A DNA stretch of 15,177 nt from Funneliformis mosseae (lineage: Eukaryota > Glomeromycota > Glomeromycetes > Glomerales > Glomeraceae). The stretch spans positions 1-15,177 of the forward strand of contig CAJVPP010002357.1 of assembly GCA_910592005.1 (NCBI GenBank), written 5' to 3'. Every line of letters begins with the position of its first letter. Position 1 is the first letter of the stretch. The notes under the pieces were generated by a model. The model did no database searches. It saw only the letters and a program-made list of their open reading frames with translations, and was not told the origin of the DNA. The translations under genes and the position numbers were made by a program. Shown piece by piece: positions 8,611-15,177 of the stretch.

Positions 8611-9131
8611 ACTGATTAATGTTAATCATGTACTATAAGGTGGTAATGTTAAATTGCTCTCCAGTAAACCGAATTTTAAGAAAGTATATTCGCGTGTAGG
8701 TTCCTTTGATATATTGATCACATTCCAAAAGGTGTGATAAAATTATATTTAATGATAATTTAAGCTTTACAAATGTAAAATCTCGTGTCGGTTCTTTGGA
8801 TAATATTCAACACGGTGGTGATGTTAAAATATTTGATGAAAAATTAAAATTTAGAGAATTAGCTACTCCAAAAATAATTAGTCATTCTTCCACCACTTCT
8901 AACGTTGATTCTTCGGTTATCGCTGATGTTCCTGAAGATTATAATGATAGTCCTCCCTCACATGAGGAATATCAGACTTTATATAATACTCCTCATACGC
9001 CTGTTATCGAAGTGATGTCTCCTATTATGGAACGTTTCGAAGCAGAAGAAATACGTGAAGTTTTCTCTCATATCGTCAAAAATGGATTTCATGATTCATT
9101 TCAAGACCGGTTGAAGAACTTGCAACGTTAA
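8611..9131 (+). pseudogene. Tau/MAP-type tubulin-binding-repeat protein, 5'-truncated and frameshifted
   Basis: Three successive segments carry the hallmark SR/SK-VGS-x-D-N ... H ... GGxxKI ... L-x-F of the tau/MAP2/MAP4 microtubule-binding repeat. The first is at 8611-8710 (GGNVKLLSS, then VYSRVGSFD), the second at 8711-8795 (DHIPKGGDKIIF, then KSRVGSLD) and the third at 8796-8873 (HGGDVKIFDEKLKFRE). In animals such repeats bind and stabilise microtubules. After the repeats comes an acidic, proline/serine-containing tail of about 85 codons ending in TAA (9129-9131). The repeats sit in three different frames: one base appears missing at about 8711 and one G at about 8734, and another break is likely near 8615. 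The frame is then open from 8718 to the stop. There is no ATG and no room for an N-terminal region, because the divergent Fic gene starts at 8629, so this is a truncated copy. Confidence 0.7.
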
Positions 9132-9287
9132 ACGACATGGTTTTTGCGTTAAAAAAGTAATGAAGGAGTAGCACGAAATGAAATTATTCTGCCTATAATT
9201 TTCCCAGTACCACTGGGGGAAAAATTTAACTTGTAGATTGAACGTGATGATCGTTGCGCGACACTAAATTTTCTACAGGAGTGTTGT

Positions 9288-9293
9288 AATAAA
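9288..9293 (+). terminator. Possible polyadenylation signal for the MAP gene
   Basis: AATAAA lies 157 bases after the TAA stop in moderately complex, CG-containing sequence that looks like a 3' untranslated region. A second AATAAA is at 9625-9630. Confidence 0.35.
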
Positions 9294-9763
9294 CGTGTCT
9301 TATGATCTAGACACCATTTGTGACTTTAAAGAATCTTCATCACAATCATCGATTTACTCGATTTTAATGGCTGATCGAAATTGTTAAAGCAAAATTTTTT
9401 TTTTTATATAATTTTTTTTTTATTTTTCAAGCCGAATTTTCGATTACATTGTCAACGACTTTATTGTTAAAATTGACATTTATTTTTCTTGATCTAGACT
9501 TGCTCAAAGAACGAAAATAATCAAAAAAAAAAATAAATCATATGTATTTTCTACTCTGATCGCGAGATTACACGCTTTAAAAACTTTGATAACACAAAAT
9601 AAAATATAAAAAGTTTATTTTTCAAATAAAGTGAACTGGTTTTGTTCGTCTTTATTATAATACAATACTTTAACATAACGCTTTATTAATATAAATACAT
9701 ATACAATTTACATATATCAAAAAAAAAACACGAAAACTAGTAATCTTTATTTGTTTACCTGAC
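9294..9763. other. 3' flank of the MAP gene
   Basis: No further gene. Long poly-T tracts at about 9390-9425 and poly-A tracts at 9524-9535 and 9719-9728 stand in sequence that still keeps several CG sites (for example GATCGCGAGATTACACGC near 9558). It is untranslated or intergenic sequence of the gene island. Confidence 0.4.
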
Positions 9764-10219
9764 CTTCCTACAACAAATATATGCACACGCAAACTAAATA
9801 AAAGGGAAGAAAAGATATCCTTACCGAAAACCTACAAAAAAATTGCGAGGCCCCATCTAATACCTAAACCGAAAATCGAAAAGAAACGCGGACGGACGGA
9901 CGGACGGATAACCGACTAAAAAGATATAACTAAAATAGTTAAAACAAAGAAGAAGGGTAGCAGAGGGGTAGAGGTGTAAGAGAAAAGGATATCCTTACCG
10001 AAAACCTACAAAAAAATTGCAGGGCCCCATCTAAAACCTAAACCGAAAATCGAAAAGAAACACGGACGGACGTACTGACGGACGGACAACCGACTAAAAG
10101 ATATAACAAAAATAGTAAAATAAGGAAGAAGAAAAATATTTGTTAAAAGAAAATGTCATATAATAGAACTATTAAAAACACGACTTTGAAGTTTTTATGT
10201 GCATATATTTGTCGGGAAG
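9764..10219. repeat. Inverted-repeat-bounded segment (about 456 bp)
   Basis: ACAAATATATGCACA at 9773-9787 is exactly repeated in inverted orientation at 10198-10212. Outside it CTTCC (9764-9768) answers GGAAG (10215-10219), giving arms of about 20-24 bases with a few mismatches. Between the arms lies a 174-bp tandem duplication. No coding frame. It may be a non-autonomous transposon with a duplicated core; no clear target duplication was found. Confidence 0.5.
9814..10130. repeat. Tandem duplication, 174-bp period, with CGGA runs
   Basis: Copy 1 starts GATATCCTTACCGAAAACC at 9814 and copy 2 starts the same way at 9988. Both continue through GGCCCCATCTAA, ACCTAAACCGAAAATCGAA and a CGGA tract to CCGACTAAA(A)AGATATAAC. 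Copy 1 has five perfect CGGA units (9889-9908). In copy 2 (about 10063-10087) the tract is interrupted by GTACT and its first CG has become CA. Copy 2 lacks the last part of the unit. The strong retention of CG here contrasts with the flanking DNA. Confidence 0.85.
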
Positions 10220-10259
10220 TTGCAGAAGAGAAAAAAAAAAATAAACGAAATAAAAAGTA

Positions 10260-10505
10260 GAACCCTTATATATCCGCGATAAATATTTTGGGGTACAGAA
10301 ATTTTGGGGTTGAATATGCGTAATCGCAGACACGTGATATTTCGTGGCACATCAGCTCCACACTAAAATTCGATTGGATGAATTATTAACCAATCATCAT
10401 TTACGAAATTTTATTTAAGCATATTTCGCATTATATGGAGTTTTAAACCGGAATTTTTATATTTTCTACAAACCAAAAAAGATTTTCTGAGATCAACAAT
10501 TTAAA
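10260..10505 (+). promoter_or_regulatory. Promoter-like stretch, tentative
   Basis: A CG-containing, non-repetitive segment. It includes CACGTG (10331-10336), AACCAATCATC (a CCAAT box, about 10389) and TTTATTTAAG (TATA-like, about 10410-10419), followed by about 90 bases without a stop-rich or repetitive character. It resembles the upstream region of a plus-strand gene whose body was displaced by the transposon ends beginning at 10509. There is no transcript evidence. ATTTTGGGGT is repeated at 10286 and 10301. Confidence 0.25.
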
Positions 10506-10508
10506 ATA

Positions 10509-10745
10509 TACAGGTGCTGATCAAAATTATGCGAACACTTTTCAAATAAAAAAAAAATATACAAAAAATATATTGGAAATAAAATATACTAATATTTAAT
10601 TCTATTGCCATTTGTGGCAATAATTGCTTCAATTCTCTGTAACATACTATTAATCAGTTTTTTATAATATTCTGAAAGAATGTCCTTTCAAGCATCTTTA
10701 ACATATTTTTCAAGCTCTCAAATATTTTAATTTGCAGCCAATCAA
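10509..10745 (-). mobile_element. Tc1/mariner element remnant: transposase C-terminus and one terminal repeat
   Basis: On the minus strand a short frame carries ELEKYVKDA, a stop, KDILSEYYKKLINSM, then LQRIEAIIATNGNRIKY and TAG. This matches the usual end of Tc1-type transposases (tryptophan, L-I-x-S-M-x-x-R-I-x-A-V-I ... K-Y, stop). The expected tryptophan is TGA. Beyond the stop lies the putative terminal repeat, CAGGTGCTGATCAAAATTAT reading inward from TA at 10509-10510. The rest of the transposase and the other end are missing; the break lies at about 10745, against pogo-like repeat DNA. It is a different Tc1 lineage from the neighbour at 10817. Confidence 0.65.
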
Positions 10746-10754
10746 ATTTCGTTA

Positions 10755-10800
10755 ACTTGTGACCAATCAGAATTTGGTGATTATATAGAGTTTATTTTAA
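10755..10800. mobile_element. Decayed pogo-like terminus, left of the inserted Tc1
   Basis: GACCAATCAGAATTTGGTGA then TTATATAGAGTTTA resembles the TGATTATAxAGAG-type ends at 1-77 and 12205-12321. It lies directly outside the Tc1-like element, suggesting that element landed in older pogo-like repeat DNA. Confidence 0.35.
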
Positions 10801-10816
10801 TAATAAAAACAATATG

Positions 10817-12169
10817 TACACTCCCTCCAAAAAATATCTGACCACTTACTGATCATTTACTGATTATTTAAAATTATAGCTGATTTTAACATTTATTACT
10901 TAACAATTTATTAATAAAATTTTTACAAAATTTATATATGTAATACAAAAAAGCTTATATTTTTTATTTATATTATTAGTATCTAGTTGAATTGCTATAA
11001 CTATCTATTACAGCTTAAACCCTTTATGATATACTTTTAACTAAATTTACTAAAATTTTAAGTTTGATTTGATTCTATTCCTCTTTTAAAATTATCATTA
11101 ATTCTTTAATATTTTTAAATAAGGTTTGTGTACCCAAATTTTTCTTTCTAAAACATTCTATAGATGTTCAATTGGATTAAAATTCAGGCTTTGTGCAGGT
11201 CATAGAAAACTTAATACTGAATTACTCTCTTTCTATTGATTAATTACACTTGTTCTATAAACTGAAGCATTATCATCTTGAAAAATATATTGTAAATTAT
11301 TTTCAAAACTGTTATAAAATAATAAAAAAGTATTTTTTAACATATTAATATATATAGAATCTGTAATTCTATTAGAAACTTGAATTAAAGAACTAAGCTT
11401 ATCTTTCGCAAATATCTCTATACTATAACATCTTGATTTCCTGATTTTACTATTAGAATTAAACAATTTATATCAAATTTTTCATATAACTTACGCTAAA
11501 ACTTAATGATAAACATTATTTTAAAATAATAAAAAATAGGATTCATCACTCCATATAATCAAATTTTACTCAGAATTTCAATTTCTTCTTTTGTGATACT
11601 ATTTTAATCTTTTTTTATAATTTACTTCAAAAACTAATAGTTTTCTTTTATCTGCTTGACCAAAAAACCCCTCAAAATATAAAACACTTCTTACAGTATT
11701 ATAACATACTGAATTTATTGATAAATCTTTAAATTTTTCTGTTATTTTATTTAAAGACTATTGACAGTCTTTTTTAATAATTTTTATAAGATGTCTAACA
11801 TTTCTTTCTGTTAATTTTAGTGGCCTGTCTAGTTGTAAAATAGCTGTAGTTTAGTTTTTATTTTTATAACTAATTATTATATCATGAATAATTGATTTAA
11901 GATATTTGAGGATAGATCCAATATTTTTTTCACTATAATCTCCTTTCTAAAGTCCAATAATCTCTTTTCACTCAAAATTAGAAAGTTAACTCCTTTTAAA
12001 TATATTTTTTAAAAAAAGATTTTTTTATTTTTAAATTATTTGTAATTGCACCTACATGAAAAAAAAAATTTTTTATTTATATGCATTAGTTGTGGTATAA
12101 TTCAAATTTTAATATGTTAGGATTTGCAATGATTGATGAGTGGTCAGATATTTTTTGGAGGGGAGTGTA
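10817..12169 (-). mobile_element. Full-length dead Tc1/mariner element (about 1.35 kb)
   Basis: TA (10817-10818) and TA (12168-12169) flank a 1349-bp element with near-perfect terminal inverted repeats of about 37 bases. The left end reads CACTCCCTCCAAAAAATATC and the right end, inverted, CACTCCCCTCCAAAAAATAT; both continue TGACCACT. The right end has one extra C. Length, ends and target site are typical of Tc1/mariner. The transposase lies on the minus strand and is listed separately. The element sits in pogo-like repeat sequence. Confidence 0.88.
10976..11970 (-). pseudogene. Tc1-like transposase, inactivated
   Basis: A DDE/D transposase that would cut and rejoin the element ends. Near 11884-11963 is a helix-turn-helix-like segment, EIIGL, stop, KGDYSEKNIGSILKYLKS, corresponding to the N-terminal DNA-binding domain. 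At about 11260-11285 is IFQDDNASVYRT, the second catalytic aspartate block (usually D-N-A-P). At about 11155-11205 is PAQSLNFNPIEHL, the block that normally reads W-P-A-Q-S-P-D-L-N-P-I-E-x-L-W. Its conserved aspartate is asparagine and both flanking tryptophans are stops. The C-terminus ends NLVKSIS...AVIDS...TRY, stop (10978-10976). Tryptophan codons have become TAG or TGA and glutamine CAA has become TAA, all C:G to T:A changes. One single-base frameshift lies near 11100-11130. It cannot produce active enzyme. Confidence 0.85.
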
Positions 12170-12325
12170 TATTACAAATTATGTGGTGATAGTAATTATA
12201 ATCGATTTGTGATTATAAAGAGGTAAATTAACTAAGTTAAAGTCTATTTTACCAACATCGGATTCTTATATAAAGTTGTAACTGTATAATATGTAATTAT
12301 ATAGAGATTTAACTGTATATATCTT
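12170..12325. mobile_element. Pogo-like terminal/subterminal repeats, right of the inserted Tc1
   Basis: Three similar segments follow one another in the same orientation: TTTGTGATTATAAAGAGGTA (about 12208), GATTCTTATATAAAGTTGTA followed by ACTGTATA (about 12260-12287), and GTAATTATATAGAGATTTAA followed by CTGTATA (about 12294-12320). The last two end in AACTG followed by TA, that is CAGTT read inward, like pogo-type termini. They may be the end of one element with subterminal repeats, or several nested short elements. Confidence 0.45.
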
Positions 12326-12376
12326 TGACTATAATTAGGTAAAATAGTTAACGATCAAAATTATATAACCAAAAGT

Positions 12377-12505
12377 TTAACCTTTAACTAATGTTTCTAA
12401 TTCTTCAGGTGATTCTAAAGGAATCAGTTCAGCATAAACAATTTTATCAGTCATATTTAAAACTAGTGTATTCACCTGCATCTCGTATAAATTTCTAGAA
12501 TTAAC
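12377..12505 (-). pseudogene. Short protein-like remnant, unrecognised
   Basis: A 42-codon open stretch on the minus strand. It contains NLYEMQVNTLVLNM, then TDKIVYAELIPLESPEELET and LVKG before TAA at 12379-12377. Its composition is protein-like and unlike the surrounding AT-rich translations. Its position just inside pogo-like ends would suit the tail of a transposase, but I do not recognise a motif and assign no function. Confidence 0.3.
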
Positions 12506-12514
12506 TTAAATAAA

Positions 12515-12619
12515 ATGAAATATTTTTATAGATCTGCTATTGAATATGGTCTTGATTCTGAGAAATTTTTGATAATTACTGAGACTGTAAAAAAAGTAAA
12601 TACTTTCGTAGTACCTTGA
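12515..12619 (+). pseudogene. Short protein-like remnant, unrecognised
   Basis: ATG followed by 33 codons (MKYFYRSAIEYGLDSEKFLI...) to TGA. A frame shift near the stop would continue into KTNMQFIMIQ before the next stop, so this looks like decayed coding DNA rather than an intact gene. No family recognised. Confidence 0.25.
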
Positions 12620-14232
12620 AAACTAATATGCAATTTATCATGATACAATAGAGAAAAAAGAAGATCTTAAAAAATAATATAGATCTTAATAGGTAGAATT
12701 ATTATATTGTAGTATTTTAAAAAGTTATTTAAGTATAAACAAAATAAATTTATTAAAATTTTTGGGTTATCATTTAAAATTAATTCAGCCTAAATAAATT
12801 TATTATTACATTAAATATTAAAAAATTAAATTTACAGTAAATGATTTATTATTAATTATTATAATTATTTTTTATTATTATTGTACCAATATCTTTATTT
12901 TTTAAAGATAATAAAATAAATGACTGTATGGTTCAATGATCTTATAAAAGAATATACTGACTTTATACAAGTTTTCTCTAGTGATTCTTTAAGCTTGAAA
13001 ATATTGAATACTAAGATAAAAGTAGTATTACCTATTCTTTAATCTGATAATCCAATCTATAACTAGGCATATTTTCACAACAAAATCTTAAAATTCTATT
13101 CTTGTATATCTTTTAATCATAGTAATGATAGATCTGAAAATGTATACTGATATAAGGCAAAATCTTCTTTATATTCATCATGTGAGACGAATCATAAAGT
13201 AAATCAATATAGGAAAAGATCTTATCATATAGGTTATATGTTTAGATATATAATGAAAGGACTCAAGGTGGTAAAATAGTCACAATTTTTTATATATTAG
13301 TCACAATATTTATTTCTGATTTGTATTTATTTATTTTTATATGATGCGTTATGCTACTATTATATAAAGAATATTTTTTGAATGGTTTATACTGAAAAAT
13401 TCACATTTTGGAATGCTAATCCTGATTACTTAACAAAAAAGTTGGAAACTTAATTTTTGAACATATGAATTAGTTTTATATAAATAGATAATTATTTCAA
13501 ATAATGAGTGATCTAATAAATTTTTCAATGACGTTAAAAGTAATCTTCAAAGTATGTTAGAAAATATCTTAAGAAGCATATAAAGAATTCAGAATTTAAT
13601 AATTATAACATTAAAAAATCCAAGAATAAAATACCTATAGAAAGTCTTTTCTCTGTTTAACTTAGGAGATATAAATAGTCTATTTAAAATTAAATCAAGA
13701 TATATAATGGAAATCATAGAATTAATAGAAATACTTAATGTAAATAAGGCTATTAATTGCAATAATAGAATTTTTCATATTTTTTTCATATTTTACTTAT
13801 TTTTAGTAGAATCTTCTCCTACATCAGTAGATTATAAATATCTTTAGATTTGAAAAAAACTGAGTAAATAAAAAAATAAGTATATAAAATAAAGTAAATA
13901 ATTGAAAAAAAATAATTCAAACTAAAAATATTAAGATATAAAAAATTATAAATGTTTATCATTATAATTTGGAAAGGATCTTTTATTTTTTATCCTAATT
14001 GTTGTAAAAATAATTTAGATATCATATTTCTTGCTAATTTTAAATCATAAGAAAATCAAAATAAAATTGAAGCTATTAATAAGAAAATCATTTATAATGA
14101 TAAAAAAATATGTGATAAATTTTACAGAGTTAACCTATAACTAAATAATAGATGTAATGAATATAATAAATAAGGGTGCATTATATAATAATATATATGA
14201 GATGAATATATATAGTATAAAGTTTACACTAA
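12620..14232. other. AT-rich region with scattered decayed coding fragments
   Basis: No intact gene. A 39-codon ATG frame at 12920-13039 on the plus strand (MTVWFNDLIKEYTDFIQVFS...) looks protein-like. So does a plus-strand stretch at about 13960-14140 containing WKGSFIFYPNCCKNNLDIIF, interrupted by a TAA. None is long enough to name. They may come from one old transposon or gene. Confidence 0.3.
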
Positions 14233-14401
14233 TGCTTCTGATGATTTTTTCACAGAATGGCTAATTTTCACAAAAACCCTTCCTTATAAGCTAAGTTTTA
14301 GTAAAATTAATATTAAACTTAATGGTAAACTTATTGCAGAAATTAAAAAAATCAATTTATATGATACTAGTTATACTATTGAAGTGCAAAAAATCTTTTG
14401 A
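14233..14401 (+). pseudogene. Unrecognised protein-like fragment
   Basis: A plus-strand frame of about 55 codons without a start codon, from NASDDFFTEWLIFTK through LNGKLIAEIKKINLYD to TGA. A stop precedes it. The composition is that of a real soluble protein. No family recognised. It may belong to the same decayed gene as the fragments further left. Confidence 0.3.
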
Positions 14402-14934
14402 ACATGACCATAAAAATTAATAGTATTGAAGAAGCCTTTTAAAATAATTTTCCTTAGTTAATGCTTTTATTAAAACTCTTTAAAAATGATTAATTCAATA
14501 TTATGCAATTATCAGAAGAATTCAGCCAATCAATAGAGTGTGGCTAACTAATCTGAAGCTTGTAGTCAATTATATGCAAGCACTTCTTTCTAGAAGTTCT
14601 TTAGTAAAGAAAAAATTAGTCTATTAATAATATTTCGATACTTTTTATTAATATTTAACTAATTTATTTTTTTGTAGAATCATATTCAATAATATTCAAG
14701 GATATTAGCTTAAATATCTGAACTTAATTCAAGCAATTTTTCAATTAAATTAAGGCTGAAAAAATTTAACTTAAAAGAAATATGTCTTTATATAGCAATA
14801 GCCCTATAAGAAATATATATACAGAAATATATACGGAAATAATATGTTTTTTATATTCGTAAATAAAGTATAATATATATGTAATTATTACGTATATAAG
14901 ATAAGAAAAAAGACAGAATTACGGATACATAAAA
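14402..14934. other. AT-rich spacer before the palindromic array
   Basis: No gene. From about 14810 the sequence becomes rich in TATATA/TACG words (ATATATACGGAAAT, TTACGTATATAAG) that anticipate the 36-bp array; these may be degenerate outer units. Confidence 0.4.
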
Positions 14935-15078
14935 ATACGTAATATACGTATATTATATACGTTATTTAGGATACATAATATACGTATATTACATACGTTA
15001 TTTAAGATATGTAATATACGTATATTACATACATTATTTAGGATACGTAATATATGTATATTACGTACGTTATTTAGA
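14935..15078. repeat. Four 36-bp tandem repeats, each with a palindromic core
   Basis: Units at 14935-14970, 14971-15006, 15007-15042 and 15043-15078 are exactly 36 bases each. The core TAATATACGTATATTA is a perfect 16-base palindrome in units 1-3; in unit 4 its central CG is TG. A spacer TTATTTAG(G/A) follows each core. Each unit could form a hairpin or bind a dimeric protein twofold-symmetrically. The array ends two bases before the hAT-like terminus, so it may be target DNA that attracted the insertion. The open frame across it is only the repeat translated. Confidence 0.9.
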
Positions 15079-15079
15079 A

Positions 15080-15177
15080 CAGTGTTGGCACATGACCTTG
15101 TCATTTAGCTTAAAATATGACCTTTTGTCATTTGGTCATATGACTGATGGTCATTTTGTCATTTGTCATAAAATTAC
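15080..15177. mobile_element. Left end of a hAT-like transposon, running off the window
   Basis: Begins CAGTGTTGGCACATGACC, a terminus of the CAGxG type common in hAT elements. Subterminal ATGACC/GGTCAT and TGTCAT words recur in both orientations (for example ATGACCTTGTCATTT, ATGACCTTTTGTCATTTGG, TGATGGTCATTTTGTCAT). This resembles the transposase-binding repeats of that superfamily. The transposase would lie right of the window. If hAT, the 8-base target copy on this side is ATTTAGAA (15072-15079). Confidence 0.55.

Larger units (their letters stand above)
7190..8629 (-). pseudogene. Fic/Fido-domain protein (AMPylator-like), four or five exons, frameshifted
   Basis: Fic proteins usually transfer AMP from ATP onto a hydroxyl side chain of a target protein. 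Reading right to left, exon 1 is 8629-8546 (28 codons from ATG; TAG lies two codons upstream). Exon 2 is 8475-8410, exon 3 is 8332-7662, exon 4 is 7593-7276 and a tentative exon 5 is 7210-7190 with TAG. The product would be about 385 residues. Near residue 150 is SCVIEGN (8044-8024), the (S/T)xxxE(G/N) self-inhibitory helix motif of class II Fic enzymes. Near residue 317 is HP, then YDGNGRVGR (7465-7432), the catalytic core, followed by GYPPIVF and REEY as in the family. Small indels break the frame: A run 8176-8180, T run 8069-8074, A run 7997-8001, ACAGT duplicated at 7546-7555, and two bases missing inside the core at about 7459, removing the phenylalanine. Two further shifts are likely near 7771 and 7700. 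I saw no substitution stop in the homologous frame. Family assignment is firm; whether it is dead or mis-sequenced is open. Confidence 0.82.

Noticed and set aside
8796..8798. Start codon of the 111-codon plus-strand frame
   Set aside because: The codon is TTG inside the conserved VGSLDN of a tubulin-binding repeat; the repeat and the open frame both extend upstream.
9390..9425. Poly-T tract as a poly(A) tail of a retrocopy on the minus strand
   Set aside because: No retroelement or intron-free copy lies next to it; A/T runs of this length are common in the window.
11233..11466. 77-codon minus-strand open frame taken as its own gene
   Set aside because: It is one uninterrupted piece of the dead Tc1-like transposase, ending in the DDNA block; homologous sequence continues on both sides beyond the stops.
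14919..15104. 61-codon minus-strand open frame with repeated NNVCNIRIL-like peptide
   Set aside because: It is the 36-bp palindromic array translated (36 bases = 12 codons), so the repeat keeps the frame open. No gene evidence.

Overview
The window looks like transposon-rich nuclear DNA of an AT-rich filamentous fungus. Most of it has almost no CG dinucleotides: the first CG is at 830-831, inside a mobile element. Genes have short spliceosomal introns of about 65-77 bp with CTGAC-type branch sites. The sequence is littered with remnants of Tc1/mariner-, pogo- and hAT-type DNA transposons. The style is reminiscent of arbuscular-mycorrhizal fungi (Rhizophagus and relatives), but that assignment is inference from composition and gene style, not a database result.

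Layout. 1-77 is the end of a pogo-like element. 78-4495 is AT-rich desert with two copies of a 172-bp MITE (811-982, 1238-1408) and a roughly 50-bp AT minisatellite (about 2757-3200). 4496-5095 is a probable solo LTR. 5849-6020 is the third and best preserved MITE copy. From about 6560 to 10500 composition changes: CG dinucleotides reappear and real exons are present. This island holds a possible first exon of an unknown gene (6581-6662, minus), a multi-exon Fic/Fido-domain gene (7190-8629, minus) and, head to head with it, a 5'-truncated tau/MAP-type tubulin-binding-repeat gene (8611-9131, plus). Downstream is an inverted-repeat-bounded segment with a 174-bp tandem duplication and CGGA runs (9764-10219). 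At about 10509 the island ends in a truncated Tc1-like element, followed by a full-length dead Tc1-like element (10817-12169) inserted in pogo-like repeat DNA. 12330-14930 is AT-rich with short decayed coding stretches. 14935-15078 is four exact-length 36-bp palindromic tandem repeats, and 15080 to the window edge is the end of a hAT-like element.

Genes. The Fic homologue keeps the catalytic HP...DGNGRxxR core, the flap-side region after it and an upstream SxxxEGN motif typical of self-inhibited AMPylating enzymes. Its reading frame is broken by at least five, probably seven, small indels, several in homopolymer runs. No base-substitution stop was seen in the homologous frame, and GT/AG sites and branch points are intact. 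The neighbouring MAP fragment has the same kind of single-base breaks. Either the segment is young in its decay, or the sequence carries uncorrected long-read indel errors. The transposons decay differently: their stops are explained by C:G to T:A transitions, and MITE copy 2 has lost four of five CG sites by deamination-type changes. No functional link between Fic and MAP is claimed.
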